Source: Hirudo medicinalis
Lineage: Eukaryota; Annelida; Clitellata; Hirudinida; Hirudinidae
Reading direction: 5' to 3'
Length of the DNA: 64,000 nt
NCBI GenBank assembly: GCA_011800805.1
Contig: MPNW01000068.1
Location: 179,865-243,864, forward strand
In this document: one piece after another, positions 1-13,740 of the stretch
How the letters are laid out: each line of letters opens with the position of its first letter
Position numbering within the stretch: the first letter of the stretch is position 1
Translations under genes and position numbers: made by a program
Notes under the pieces: generated by a model
Databases searched by the model: none
What the model was told of the DNA's origin: nothing
What the model saw: only the letters and a program-made list of their open reading frames with translations

Positions 1-3000
1 ACAAAAGAGCAGCCGAAGAAAGGTTGAGGTTGGTCAGGAACAAGATAGCCACTTTGGAGGAGGATCTCAGCATGCTGACATCTCGATACGAAGAAGCTTC
101 AGAAGCAAAACTCAAGTGCCAACAGGAAGCAGATGCCACCAACAAAACCATCATTCTGGCTAACAGGCTCGTCAGTGGACTGACCTCTGAGAATGAGAGA
201 TGGACTAACCAGGTAGTGTGGACCATCTTCTATAAATGTATTTTTTCTTTTAATAGCATTTTAGTCATTTAAATAATTTCATTACAACAGGTGGAACATT
301 TCCACAAACAAGAAGCCACTTTGGCAGGAGACGTCCTGCTTGTGGCAGCCTTCATTTCCTACATCGGTTGCTTCACCAAGCAGTACAGACAGATACTGAT
401 TGAGAAACATTTTATTCCCTTCCTGGACAAGTTGGAAATACCAATTCCATTTTCAGAGGGTTTTGATCCTCTGTCGTTGCTCACGAACGATGCCCAGATT
501 GCAACCTGGAATAACTTTGGGCTTCCGAGCGATCGAATGTCGACGGAGAATGCAGCCATCCTCACTAATTCCGAGAGGTGGCCACTTATAATTGACCCCC
601 AGTTGCAGGGCCTCAAGTGGATCAAAAATCAGTTCAAATCTTCCTTGATTGTCGTCAGATTAGGACAAAAAAATTATTTGGAGAAGATTGAACAAGCCAT
701 TACTAGGGGAAATATAGTTCTCATTGAAAATATTGAAGAAAGTTTGTTTTTATTAATCTTTTATTTATAAGATTATAATCTTATATTAAAACTTTTATTA
801 ATCTTATACTTATTTTTATTTTTAAACTCTTCTAAATTATGCTATTATCATTCCCTTGCCACAGCTCTTGATCCAGTTCTCGATTCTATTATTGGACGCA
901 ACTTGATAAAAAAGGGAACCTCGATTCGTTTTGGCGACAAAGAAGTGGAATACAACAGCAACTTTAGGCTCATCCTGCACACAAAACTTGCCAATCCTCA
1001 CTACAAACCAGAGATGCAGGCTCAGACAACTTTGATCAATTTTACAGTAACCAGGGATGGCTTGGAGGACCAATTACTCGCAGATGTTGTTAGCAAGGAA
1101 AGATTTGACCTTGAAAAGTCCAAGGCCAACCTCACCAAATCTCAAAATACATTTAAAATCTCTCTGAAGGTTGAATTAATATTTGTCTTTGAAATTAAAA
1201 TTATTATTTGAAATTCTTAGAATGTAAATGTTCTTCTAGAATTTGGAAGATGAGTTGTTGGCAAGATTGTCAACAGCAGAAGGCAACTTTTTGGGTGACT
1301 ATGCACTTGTGGAGAATCTCGAGAAAACAAAGAGCATGTCCTCGGACATCGAACAGAAAGTCGTGGAAGCCAAAGTGACGGAATCCAGAATTAACGAAGC
1401 TCGAGAAACCTACAGAAAGGTTGCCTCGAGAGCTTCATTGCTTTACTTCATCCTCAATGACCTCAACAAAATACATCCCATGTACCAGTTCTCTCTCAAG
1501 GTGACTTACCTTTTACTTTTCAGTTGCTTTATTTGAGAAATTAAGAAAAGTATGACATAAAAGTGTCTGAAGTGTTCGTTTTGAGTTTGTTAATTGTTTC
1601 AGTTTTAACTGCTGCTCGTTTCAATTGCTTCGAACTAACGTGATTTCAGGCTTTCAGCATCGTATTTGAGAAGGCAATCGACAGAGCTGAAGCGGCTGAA
1701 GACACTCAGCAAAGAGTGTCGAATCTTATCGATTGCATCACCCACTCAGTTTTTGTTTACACCTCAAGAGGCCTCTTTGAAAAAGACAAGTTGACCTTCA
1801 TGGCCCAGACAACTTTCCAAGTATTTATACAATATCAACTTAAAGAATTTATCTTGTTAATGTTCTTGCTTTCAATTCAGAGTTTAATAATTGCAAAATG
1901 AATTAGCTGCATAACTTTTTATGGTATTTAGCTATTTAAGTTGCTTCTTCATGAATAGAGAATTCTTGAACAGAATAGCAAAGCATAAAACCATATTGCA
2001 TTGATTTGTCAATTTTAGATTTTAAAAGCACTTACTTTGAATTATAACTTTTAGCTGAAGTATGATATTTTCTTTGAGAATGCAATCATTATTGTTAAGT
2101 TTTCATTGATATTTGAATGGATATGTTAAAATGGGAATTACAAAAAATTATTTAAGATACTCAACATGAGCCATGACATCGATCCACAAGAATTGGACTT
2201 TCTCTTACGTCTGCCTGCACTTCCTAACATGATCTCACCTGTCGACTTTCTGAACAGTCAGACATGGGGTGCCATCAAGGTATGTTGTAAAGCTTGTAGG
2301 GTTACAGAGGCCACACATACATGTTTACTTTAAAAAATAATATAGTTATATCAACTGGAAAAAAATGCTCAGAAATAATAGATAAATAATTTTTCAGGCC
2401 CTTTCATTGCTAGATGAATTTCAAAATCTTGACCGAGACATTGAAGGTTCTGCTAAAAGGTTTGCATAACCGTGGAGCACATTAGTAAAACGAATTATTT
2501 AAAAAAAAATATGCTTTTATTTTTTAAGATGGAAGAAGTTTGTTGAAAATGAATATCCAGAGAAAGAAAAGCTGCCCCAAGAATGGAAGAATAAGTCAGC
2601 GTTACAGAGGCTGTGCATTCTAAGGGCACTGAGACCCGACAGGATGACATATGCTGTCAAGTAAGTGATCAACAGAGCCAATGTTGGTTAAGATAAGAGC
2701 GTGGATACAATGTGTAACTGTGTAACTTTATTTTTCATTAAGACTGTTTGTTGAGGAAAAACTGGGCTCAAAATTTGTCGAAACAAGAAGCATAGATTTT
2801 TCCAAATCCTTTGAGGAGTCTGGTCCAGGTACTCCAATAATGTTTATTCTCTCACCTGGAGTGGATCCTCTGAAAGATGTTGAAGCACTTGGAATCAAGC
2901 TTGGACATACTTCTGACAAGGGAAACTTCCATAACATTTCTCTTGGTCAAGGTCAAGAGAAAGTGGCAGAGGAGGCCATCGATAAGTCTGCTAAGCTTGG

Positions 3001-5283
3001 ACACTGGGTTATTCTTCAGGTACTTGATCCTTAAGTTCTCTTTTAGTAATTTTCAATATTTGTAATGATACATTTCATTTTGTTTGTTTTATTTGTTATT
3101 CCCAAGAACATCCACCTTGTTGCAAGATGGCTACCAAATCTTGAGAAGAAATTAGAGCAATATAGTTTGGAAAGTCATCAAGATTTCAGAGTCTTCATTA
3201 GTGCTGAGCCTGCTCCGACCAAGGACGCCCACATCATTCCTCAAGGAATCCTTCAGTCAGCCATCAAAATCACAAATGAACCACCTACTGGGATGTTTGC
3301 TAACCTCCACAAAGCTCTTGATAATTTTAATCAGGTTTGCAGTTTCAAGTTTAATGAAATTGAGCATGAAATTTTATTCTATTGCAAATGTCGAATGTAA
3401 TTTTTCTGCATTGCTATTTTATTTTAATTTGCATTATTAAACACCACAGGATACCCTGGAGATGTGTGCTCGAGAAGCTGAATTCAAGAGCATCCTGTTT
3501 TCCTTGTGTTATTTCCACGCTGTGGTCAGCGAAAGGAGAAAGTTTGGTCCCCAGGGATGGAACAGGGTTTATCCCTTCAACACTGGCGATCTCACCATTA
3601 GCATCAATGTCTTGTACAACTATCTCGAGGCTAATTCCAAAGTGCCTTGGGAGGATTTGAGATATTTATTTGGTGAAATCATGTATGGAGGGCACATCAC
3701 TGATGACTGGGATAGAAGACTTTGCAAAACCTATCTTGAAGAATACATGAATCCATCCCTGGTAAGGATTGAATAATTTGAGATGTAGTAGATGATGAAA
3801 TGTCTTGGTATTATAATCAATTAATGTACAATAATTAAATTAAAGTGGTATGTTAAGGTAAAAATAAGTAATTATTTTAAATGTTTATTTTAATATCTTT
3901 AAACTTATTGCTATACCTGAGAATAATAACTAAATCTGCTGCTCAAAGCTCGATGGGGAGTTACAGTTTGCTGCTGGTTTCCCTTCACCTCCAAACACAG
4001 ACTATCGAGGTTATCACACCTACATATCAGAGTGTCTACCCCAGGAGAGTCCATACTTGTATGGTCTTCATCCCAACTCTGAGATTGAATTCCTGACTAC
4101 AACATCTGAAAATCTCTTCAAAACTGTGCTTGAAATGCAGCCAAGAGATTCAGGGGTTGCAAATTCTTTAGGACTGACCAGAGAAGATAAGGTTGGAGGA
4201 TTGTTGGCTGAGCTTCGGTCATTTAAGAACATGAATCACATTTTCAACTTTATGCACAGATAAAAGGCATTTTGGATGAAATGTTGGAAAAGATTCCTGA
4301 GGAGTTTGTGATGCTCGATCTCAACGCTAAAGTTCCACCTGAAGAAAGAACTCCATATATTACCGTTGCACTTCAGGAATGTGAAAGAATGAACTTTTTG
4401 ACTTCTGAAATAAAGAGATCACTTAAAGAGCTTGATTTGGGACTCAAAGTTTGAATCAGTCAATTTTGAAATATTTCATTTTAAGAAAAATTTATATATT
4501 TTGTATACGTGGACAGGGAGAACTAACAATAACAGCAGATATGGAGTCTCTCAGCAACTCTTTATTCTTGGATGTTGTTCCAGAAAGTTGGTCTCAACTT
4601 GCTTATCCTTCCTTGTATGGCTTGTCCCAGTGGCATGTCGACTTGATCAGTCGAATCAAGGAACTCGAGAGATGGTTGAGCGATTTCCAGCTTCCTCCCT
4701 CAGTCTGGCTGGGTGGTTTCTTCAACCCTCAGTCCTTCCTCACAGCCATTATGCAACAAATGGCCCGCAAAAATGAATGGCCCCTTGATAAAATGTGTTT
4801 GCAATGTGATGTCACCAAAAAATCTAAGGTAAAAAAATTATTTTTTATTTTTAGAAGTTCTTTGCATTAAATTTTAATTGCGTCTAAATTCTCTCCAAAA
4901 TCTGTAGGAGGACATGACTGCACCCCCAAGAGAAGGATCGTACGTGCATGGTCTTTACATGGAGGGAGCTCGTTGGGACCTCCAGACCGGGATGATAGGA
5001 GAGGCACGACTCAAGGAACTCTCTCCCTTGATGCCGGTCATCTTCATCAAGGCCATCCCTGTGGACAGGCAGGATCTGAGGAACATCTACGAATGTCCGA
5101 CATACAAGACAAAGCAGAGAGGAAACACCTTCGTTTGGACTTTCAACCTCAAATCCAAAGAAAGACCTGCCAGATGGATCCTAGCTGGAGTAGCTCTCGT
5201 TCTTCAGGCAAGCATTTTGATTGACTTCTCTTCCAAATGAATTGAGCTGGTTCATTCACCTCAAATCATTCCTTCAGGTCTGA
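1..5283 (+). CDS. DNAH9/11/17-like: Axonemal dynein heavy chain, outer-arm beta class (DNAH9/11/17-like), 3' part
   Basis: Microtubule motor of ciliary outer dynein arms. The window opens inside the gene at the second stalk helix (reading frame from base 3, motif [16 protein letters not shown]), then runs through AAA5, AAA6 and the C-terminal domain. Exons: 3-212, 291-741, 865-1169, 1240-1500, 1650-1820, 2157-2279, 2398-2459, 2529-2660, 2743-3019, 3107-3334, 3450-3761, 3949-4191, 4260-4448, 4517-4828, 4908-5207, 5278-5283. All phases agree and give 1193 codons to the stop. Family landmarks include [62 protein letters not shown] and [14 protein letters not shown]. The last intron (5208-5277) has a GC donor; joining to GTC TGA gives the usual ...LVLQV end. 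Without that splice the frame would stop at 5240. The class is assigned from remembered family sequence; which of the three paralogues it matches is open. Confidence 0.95.
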
Positions 5284-7372
5284 AGGATGAATGAAATCTT
5301 CCAAGGAATATGAGAAGTTGAAACTGGAATCTTCAGGATAACTTTTGAATGATTGAAGTGTTTAAAAGAAAGAATGTGTATGCATTCTGATTGATCTATG
5401 TTATATGAGTACTTGTGATTACAAACATAAGTGAGTTACATATTTTGCATATTATTACTTCTATTGTACTGTATTTATTCATTTTTATTGTACTCATGCA
5501 ATGTATTTCTCATCATTATTATTACTATTATTATTATTTTATTATTATTATATAAATATTATAAAAATTCATAGTTATAGTAGAATATAGGAAGGTTATT
5601 GCTAAGATTGTTAGAATTATTTAAATTGGTTATTATTAATGTTGCATTTATTTATGAGATAATAACAAAATTTAGGATTTAAAATTGTAAAATTCACTAT
5701 TAATTCACGCTACTATTATTCATTTACAAAATTATTTTGCATTTAATGAATAATAATTATTATTAAATTTTAAATTTTATTTATTTATAACAATTCAATA
5801 ACATGTAGAATTAACGTTAATTATAATTTTAGTATTTTTTATTAAATAAAATAATAACATTAGATTATATTACTTTATTATGTTGCTTTACTGTTTCAGT
5901 TTATTTCTTGCATATTAATTAAAATGTTATTATGTCGTAATATTCTGATATGGTGCGTAATTGCAAAATTGATCTTAAGTTGCATTCCTGTATGTATCAT
6001 GTCTTTTACTTATATTATCGCTGCAATTAACTTGTGGTAACATGTCGTGTTATTCATTCCATGGTATTCACACACTCGACTCCTACATAATGTCACATTA
6101 TGTTATTTCTAATTGTGTTTTACATATTATAGATCGATCACATCACATTCTTATCAGCTTTCACATGACTGACATTTACAAATGCTTCAATTTTTGTGAC
6201 AAAACTGAAGGGATCCCAATCTATGTCAAACTAAGGCAAATTTCGTTTAATTGGAAAATTATGGTCTCGGCTGGACTTTTTTTACATCATGCTAACAGCT
6301 AACAGAGTTTAACCTCATTTCACATCATGTTTTGACAAGTAACTAGCGGTATGCACGGTTTACAACGTGGCTTTACGTCCCTATTGTTTTTCAATTTCGC
6401 ATTATGTAAACATTTATTGTTTGAAAAATTCCGTCATCTTCGAAAGAACTAATTGGGCCTCCTATGCTACTCAAAACACTTGAACTTTTGTATTATTTTG
6501 AACCATTTTGTGATCAGATTCCTACCTGGGTATGTCATTTGGGGGCTAACCTTAGCTCTAACCCTGGTTTCAGGGTTCGACCTCCCCACTCTGACCTTTG
6601 ATGAGAACCAATAAGTCATCTCGTTAGGTTGAGCTAGGGCTTGCCCTCCCCGTGGGAAAAGTTGAAATGTTGAGCCTGCGTCTATCCTAGCAAATTAAAA
6701 TAATTTAATGTAATCTAATTAAGCTTTGTTTAGGCTACATTTTTAATGTTAGTGTGCAATCTCTGATCGAGTTCGCTATTTAACAAAATAAGTTTTAATA
6801 TTGAGTTTTAAATTGCGTTCTGGAGGCGATACTTGAAATCTTAAGTGGCTCTGTAGGAGGAGAAGCGAAATTCCGAAGACTGGCATTTCTAGACAATTTA
6901 TTAATGTGAATAATTAAGTAAGAATTATATCATCGAATGATTGCCGGCACCAGAAACAGACACAACTCGTATCAAACGCCACAGATACGCCACGCGCCCA
7001 GACCACAATGAGTCCATGAATCGTGAAATCACATTAAATTAAAAATCAAAATTAGCTCCACAAAAAAATGAAATTCTTATGACAAATTTAGAAAAGGGAT
7101 TGGTATTAATCAAATTTTTGAGAGGTAAGACTTAAAAAATATGAAATCTTATTGGAGGGTGTGATCAAGAATGGAAAAACTCACCAATACAACATCTATA
7201 ATCGTGCTTTTGAATAGCTGAGGCTATAACTTCTCGCCTGTTTAGTTCTCTCGTTATTAGAGGACGCCTCATAGTTGACAATTTCGTGTCCGGCTTGTTG
7301 ACGCTGGGAGAGCCAGTGTCGTGGATTCTCGGTGAAATTCGTTCAACATTTGGTCCGAAATTAGTTTTTGAA
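5284..7372. other. Intergenic, dynein to plastin
   Basis: About 2.1 kb, strongly AT-rich, with no convincing exon. A short ATT microsatellite lies at about 5515-5550. The stretch around 6525-6700 is less AT-rich, is not coding in any frame, and contains one Pol III B-box-like string at about 6573-6583; it may be an old repeat. The last 100-150 bases are presumably promoter and 5' UTR of plastin. Confidence 0.6.
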
Positions 7373-10300
7373 ATGTCTAATTCGACAGTTACTCTGCCCG
7401 CTGAAGAACTCGAGGAAGTTACTGCCGCGTTTCAGGCGGTTTGTTTATAATTTTTACATTATTATTAATTATATTTATTTAATTTCACGTGTTAGCGACT
7501 ATTTATTTTTATTATTGGATCATTGGTGAGAACAAATGATACACATGAATTTACAACATCTCACAAGAGAATTACTATTGACTTTTTATGGCCTCAACTT
7601 TTCTACTCAAGTTTTTAGTCATTTATTTGAGATTCGTCTCAAAATTTCGATATTTTCAGGTTGATCTGGACAGTAATGGTTACATAAATACCTCAGAGTT
7701 GCAAGAGGCTCTTAATGCAGTAAACATAAAACTTCCTGGGTATAAAGTCAGACAATTGATTGAGAAACACGATACTATTGTAAAAGATGACAAACTAGAT
7801 CTGGAAGAATTTAAGAGGGTATAATAAGTTTCTTTACATTCTTTTAAAAAAATGTTTGAATTCATCATGACATATATTATTCATTCAATGCTTCACATTT
7901 TTGCCCTTTGACCTTAGCTTTATGCTGAGCTAAAGCAGGACTTGGATTTTGGATGCAAGTTGCCTCAACTTGTGAAGAAAGCCTCAGGCATTAAAACGTT
8001 TGGTGGAATGTCTCATACGTCTGCTGAGGGGACCACCCACACTGTCAGGAATGAGGAGCAAGTGGCCTTCTCAAACTGGATCAACAAGTAAGTCGTTCAA
8101 TCTGGACTTCAACGTAAGTCATTGTCAACAATGGCAGGACCGTCGATGTTTATTCTTTTAAATGGTTTGGGCAATGACTTTTATTGCAGGAACTTTTCTG
8201 AGGATCCTGAATGCAAGAAATATCTGCCCATCAACCCCGATACTTCTGATCTTTACACCAAGTGCAATGACGGGGTTCTTTATTGGTTCGATCACATTTG
8301 CTTTTTTACTCTTATTTCCTTGCACAAATGCTATTCATTACTAGATGATGGCCTTTACCTCAATCTTATCCTGTAATTGCACAAATGTATTTTTTATTTA
8401 TTAGAAATATTTGTCACTTTCTGTGTTCCCTTCAGGACTTATTCATGACTGCCTATTTGTGATGTATTAATCATTATAGATGCTAACAATGCCAGCTTCT
8501 TGTAGTGATAAAAAACCTGTTGAGCCTGAGACGTGGTCTGTATTTATCATATTTGCTTTTAGCAAAGTGAACGTTAGTCATGTCTCTGTTGACAATGGCA
8601 TTAGTTTTCTGAATTTAACTTCAATGGGCAGACTTATGGGTTATAAAATAACCTGGATTGTTGGACTATTCATTGAGTTATGCAAAACCATAAGGCATAA
8701 TAGTAATGATATTAATAATAATAATAATAATATTAATGATGATAGTATTATTGATACTTGTGTAATGATAATGATAATAATAAATATAATGATGATGATG
8801 ATAATAATAATAATAATAATAACAGCAACAATGATTGATTGAATTTAAATAAACATAATTGCTCTCATTAAAAGCAATGATAATGCTTCCATCAGCAAGC
8901 TGGTGAACCTGTCGCAACAAAATACGATTGATGAGAGGACCATAAACAAAGGTTCCAAACTGAGCATCTACCAAATTCATGAGAATCTCAACCTCGCTCT
9001 CAACTCTGCATCCTCCATCGGTTGCAACATCATCAACATCGGACCCGACGACCTCCACGCAGGCAAGCCTCATCTTGTACTGGGACTACTCTGGCAGATA
9101 ATCAGGGTGTGATTTTTTTTTATTGAGCCGAACAAGCAAACAAAATACGTGCACAATTTTAGATAAAAACAAAATTATAACAACTTGAGGGCTAGTCCCG
9201 AGGGAATGACATCCCGCTATCCGGACTGCTCTTATCATATTTACAACTTAGCTACAAGTTTACGGTAAATTATTGTAGTCATGAAGTAAAATAAAGGACT
9301 TAATTAGTATAAACATGAATTAGCATGTCACTGAAACAAGAACGATTCAATAATGAATGTTTTAAGCAAACATTTGAAGGCAAATAAGTTTAGTTGTTTG
9401 ATTGTGGTGATTGGAATCATAGAATATATTTTTGGTCATAAGCATGCGATGGATGGAATGAAGTAGTGTATTAGATCTGGCAAAGGAGGGTTTGTATTTT
9501 GGCATGGATCGAAGTGCATAAGATGTGATGACGGTGGCTTTACAAAAATCTTGTTAAATGAACAAGGAAGCATGCAATGATCAAGTCTGATTTTGAATTT
9601 ATTGTTTCTTTATTAAAATTCATTTGTCATGATTTTGTTTAGCATGATTATCATGTGATTGCAGTGGATTTTGTGGGTTCAAAGTGAAACCAATTAATTG
9701 TTCATTTTCGTTCTAATTTTTGACCAAAATGCGTGCATTGTATAATTGGCCGGATGATCGACGAAGTCACACAATCACACAGTACGGACTGTTGGCAAAC
9801 ATAGACCTGCACAACCATCCCGGTTTGGCAGCATTGTTGATGGAGGGTGAAACACTGGAAGAATTCATGAAACTCTCGCCAGAACAGATCCTCATCAGAT
9901 GGGTTAACTACCACCTGGCGAGATCCAACTGCGGTCGACAGATTGCGAACTTCACCTCGGACATTAAGGATTCCGTGGCTTACGTCCACCTTCTCCATCA
10001 GATTTCGCCGCCCGATTCCGGCATCACGACGTCGGCCGAACACGTTAGGCGAGATTTTCATTCCGATAACTTTTCGTTTATTTATCTCACTCGAATCATG
10101 CACCAGTAAAATTGCATGTTATGAATCGATTTTATTAACTAAGTATTCCTCTATTGAAAATGATTTTTTTTCTTTTTTTTTGTAATTCTTTGATTTGTAT
10201 TTTCTTTGAACTTCATCATGATCATGATGTTCAGGAACATGATCTTCATCAAAGAGCCGAGAGGATGTTGCAGGAAGCCGATAAGATTCAGTGTCGTGCT

Positions 10301-12215
10301 TTCGTTTCGGCCGACGATGTCGTCAAAGGAAATTACAAGCTCAACCTGGCTTTTGTTGCCAACCTTTTCAATATGTATCCTGCCTTAGACCAGCCTGCCA
10401 ATGTGGATCTCAGTGAAATTCATGTTGAGACCAGGGAAGAAAAGAGTTAGAATTATTTTCCATCTTTTCAAATTTAATATAGTTAATTAATATAGAGAAT
10501 CAAAATGTCAAGTAGTTTGTTACCAGTTTCAGAGTACGAACAATTCGTTTGAGTTTGCTTGCAAAATTAATAGCCCCTAATTGTTGGCTCTAATTAAGTA
10601 CTGCGTTAGATTTTTTTAAATGTCCAAACGATGTTGACTGGCAAATGAGGTTTATTGCCTTGCATTCTGAACTTATTTTATGTTGAGATGTTTATATTAT
10701 AATTATGCATTACTTAGGGTATTAATGTCGTCATTGTTGTACTGTAATTATTGCATGCCATCAGTGTATAGGAACTGGATGAACAGCATGGGTGTGTCTC
10801 CGTATGTGAGCAGAATTTACAGCGACCTCACAGATGGACTCATCATCTTTCAGCTTTATGACATCATCAAACCTAAAACTGTCAATTGGAGTCGAGTCAT
10901 AAAGAAATTCAATAAGATGAAAGCCATGATGGAGAAGATTGGTGAGTGTTAACTTTGGGGGTTGGCATAAATTTGATGATCTCGAAACATCCGACCAGGG
11001 TCTTTATTAATGAGATGTTATTGTTGTTGTTGATTAGCTGTTATTTAAGTGTTGTTTTCCTCTTTTAGAAAACTGCAACTATGCAGTTGAACTTGGAAAG
11101 GATTGCAAGTTTTCTCTCGTGGGAATTGACGGAAAAAACATTTACGACGGAAACGAGACCCTGACACTGGGTTTGTCATCTTAAATATTAATTCTGATCT
11201 TTTGATATACATTTTCTTCTTTTAGCTCTTGTGTGGCAGCTAATGAAAGCCTATACTCTCTGCATGCTCACCACTCTTGCTGGCACAGGTCATCCTGTTG
11301 TGGAGAGTGAAATAGTCACTTGGGCAAATAACAAGGTTCACCATTTTGTCTTTGTTGAAGTCATCGACATCATCATCGTTATTATTATTTCTGCATTGGT
11401 TCAAATTGCCAGCATTAATTGGACATTTAATACTGTTATTTTCAAATTCCTTTGGCTTGGAATCAATGGGAATGATAAAATAAAAATATGTTTCAATGAC
11501 TATCTTTTCACTGTTTATGCTAGGAACATGATTCTTGTGTCATAATCCTTCCGTATGCAACCGTGGTGGCCCCTTATATGCACAAAAATGTTCTTGCGAG
11601 CACATTACAAATTAACTTATTAATTAACTATTATTATTTATTAAGTAACTTATTATTTAGATCTCATCTTCTTCCTTGTTCATAATGACTTTCCTTGGTT
11701 CTCTCTATCACTGATGATGTTATTACAAATTGCAATTATATAAATAATTAATTCGTTCGACATCATAATTTATTCGCAGCTCAAGGGAGCCGGAAAGGTG
11801 CGACAGATCTCTGGCTTCAACGATCCTTTGATCTCGAGCGGAAAAGTGGTCATAGATCTGATCGACGCCTGTAAACCGGGAAGCATCAAGCAAGACCTCG
11901 TTAAGGAGGGAGACACCGAGGAAGTACGGAGATGCTCTTCTGACATTTATTCAGCAATTGTATTTGAAATTAATGTGCTACAATTAATCTTGCTAGAGTT
12001 TGAAGTTCTCTCTATTTCTATATTCTTTTTATAGCACTAATTTTCTTGATTAACAGGAGAAGCTGAGCAATGCCAAATATGCCATTTCCGTGGCTCGGAA
12101 GATTGGCGCGCGCGCGTACGCTCTGCCCGAGGACATTGTCGAGGTGAAGTCGAAGATGGTCATGACTATATTTGCCTGTCTCATGATCAGGGATTACCAA
12201 CCAGCTCAGAAGTAG
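7373..12215 (+). CDS. PLS3-like: Plastin/fimbrin, actin-bundling protein
   Basis: Calcium-regulated cross-linker of F-actin with tandem calponin-homology (CH) domains. Exons: 7373-7438, 7660-7818, 7918-8087, 8190-8285, 8896-9106, 9783-10043, 10235-10445, 10765-10941, 11069-11170, 11226-11335, 11780-11923, 12057-12215; 621 residues, close to the roughly 630 of vertebrate plastins. One canonical EF loop is seen ([12 protein letters not shown], about residues 23-34). The second EF loop is degraded ([15 protein letters not shown]), so only one calcium site is likely intact. The first actin-binding domain shows [20 protein letters not shown] and [15 protein letters not shown]; the second shows [19 protein letters not shown] and the end [13 protein letters not shown]. 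The join 8285/8896 splits the codon of DGVLY-CKLVN, which fixes both splice sites. Introns hold an AAT microsatellite (8715-8825). An ATTAAA poly(A)-type signal lies at 12225-12230. Confidence 0.96.
8715..8826. repeat. AAT/GAT microsatellite in plastin intron 4
   Basis: Runs of AAT interrupted by GAT and ATG triplets inside the 610-base intron between plastin exons 4 and 5. It creates artificial poly-Asn, Ile or Tyr reading frames that are not genes. Confidence 0.85.
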
Positions 12216-12224
12216 TAAAGAGTC

Positions 12225-12230
12225 ATTAAA
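12225..12230 (+). terminator. Poly(A) signal variant ATTAAA, plastin
   Basis: ATTAAA ten bases after the plastin stop codon. It is the common variant hexamer; use is inferred from position only, and such a short 3' UTR is unusual. Confidence 0.35.
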
Positions 12231-12999
12231 ATACTCACATACCTTGATTTCATTGTGTATTTCATATAATCTCTCAAAGATTGCCTTCTGAGATTTGTAT
12301 TCTGATCATCATCAGCTTTATTAACTGCAATTGCTTTCTTTTAATTTTGATACAAATCTGCGTATTTAGAATAATTTCGCAAATTTATTTTTTGACACCA
12401 GATTTGAATTTACATACTCATTGTGAACACTTCCACGTGCCATTCCTTCAGATTTTATGAAACTATTTTTCCAATCACCCCGATCGTCGATTCAAATGTT
12501 ATTGACTGTCGACATATTAGCTAACATTCCAACCACTATCCTGCTTCTTTTAGGTTTACCTGTCTTTTACATTCTCATTAATGATATTCTCACCATCTGA
12601 TATTTACCTTTAATCTGAAATTTCTCATAATTAGAGTTGTTGCATCATGAAATTTTTACTTGCATCAACCTTCTTAAGCTAAGCCATTCAATTTTTTAGA
12701 ACTTTAAGGTACCTGTAATGCAAGTATGATGTTTGAGATTAGGTCTAAAATTGCTTTTTTGTTAACCTTAAGAAGTTTTTCGAAGCGTGATTTTGTGAGT
12801 TCAGGTCGGAAATAACCACATATGCTGGCGTCATTTCTGCTGATCGTCCGAGAGTCGCGACAAAGCTTTAGCAAAGGTGTCGACATTGCTGATGCGGTGA
12901 TCCATTATTTATGAACCTGTGCTGTGGGGCAGAACGAGTAAGATGTAATAATTTACCAACGTAATTGTAATCCTCTCAAATCCTGGTAAAAAAAAACTG
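12231..12999. other. Intergenic, plastin to LINE remnant
   Basis: No exon or known element seen. Short frames of about 60 codons here lack recognisable domains. Confidence 0.5.
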
Positions 13000-13740
13000 C
13001 TGGTGCCTGTCAGATGTCGCTGTTCTCGTTTGTTTATTAGCGTCCGTTACATAGCTGGATGATTAGCTTCTACCTCTATAGCATGCGGAGAGCCCCAAGG
13101 CTCTGTTCTGGGCCCGCTCCTTTTCACGATGTACAAAGCTAAACTTGAGATCACCATCCGGGCACTTAGACTCCAATGCCATTTGTACGCTGATCTACGG
13201 TCACTGCCAGCCAGACCAAACTGAATGCCTTTCTGTCAGTATTTCGAAATGTGTGGACGCCATCAGTGACCGGATGTTCAGCAGTCGTCTCCAATTGAAC
13301 GCCAGCAAAACTGAGGTGATGTGGTGCTCCTCCGGTCGACGTGCACCTGAACTCTCCTCCAAATCGGTCGTCAACCAGTCCGCAACCTCGAGATGGATTC
13401 AGGCTGGATGGCTGGACTCAGATTGTTCCATGATCACTCACATCAACAAAACAACTCGTTCCTGATGCGCATTTCACAGAGAAATTCGCAGCATTGCCGC
13501 CCCACTCTCATTTGACATGCGATGCGGAAGCTTCTCATTACATCTTTTGACATCTCAAAGATTGATTACAGCAATTCAACTGTAGTAGTTTGCCGCCTCG
13601 TCAATGCAGCTGTTAAATTCATACACAACAAAAGAAAACAAGAAAACATCACCACATCACTTCTCTTCATGATCTCCATTCGGCTACGCATTCGCCAAAG
13701 AATGGACTTCTTGAACCCCTTCAATTTCAAAAATTCTTAA
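13000..13740 (+). mobile_element. Decayed non-LTR retrotransposon (L2/CR1-like LINE), reverse transcriptase remnant
   Basis: Translated pieces in shifting frames match the C-terminal half of an L2/CR1-type reverse transcriptase: GEPQGSVLGPLLF near 13087-13125, then HLYAD near 13180-13195, SRLQLNASKTEVMWCSS near 13280-13330, SFDISKIDYSNSTVV near 13545-13590, and SLLFMISIRLRIRQRMDFL near 13660-13720. The catalytic YADD box is broken: only YAD remains, followed by a small deletion and frame shift. The element is therefore dead. It shares the end of this block with the copy at about 62936-63240, so both belong to one family. The 5' limit is approximate. Family name is inferred from motif style; no search was run. 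Confidence 0.85.

Noticed and set aside
4057..4263. Dynein exon 12 read through to TAA at 4261
   Set aside because: Splicing at 4191/4260 gives [18 protein letters not shown], which fits the family; the read-through is intron 4192-4259.
6525..6700. Possible SINE with GGGTTCGACCT B-box-like string
   Set aside because: No A box at proper spacing and no second copy seen; one 11-base match is weak.
8480..8842. IELCK string at about 8667-8681 as a plastin microexon
   Set aside because: The 8285/8896 splice already gives DGVLYCKLVN in phase, so no extra exon is needed.
9702..10103. 133-codon minus-strand frame in plastin
   Set aside because: Antisense shadow of plastin exon 9783-10043, which has clear family identity on plus.
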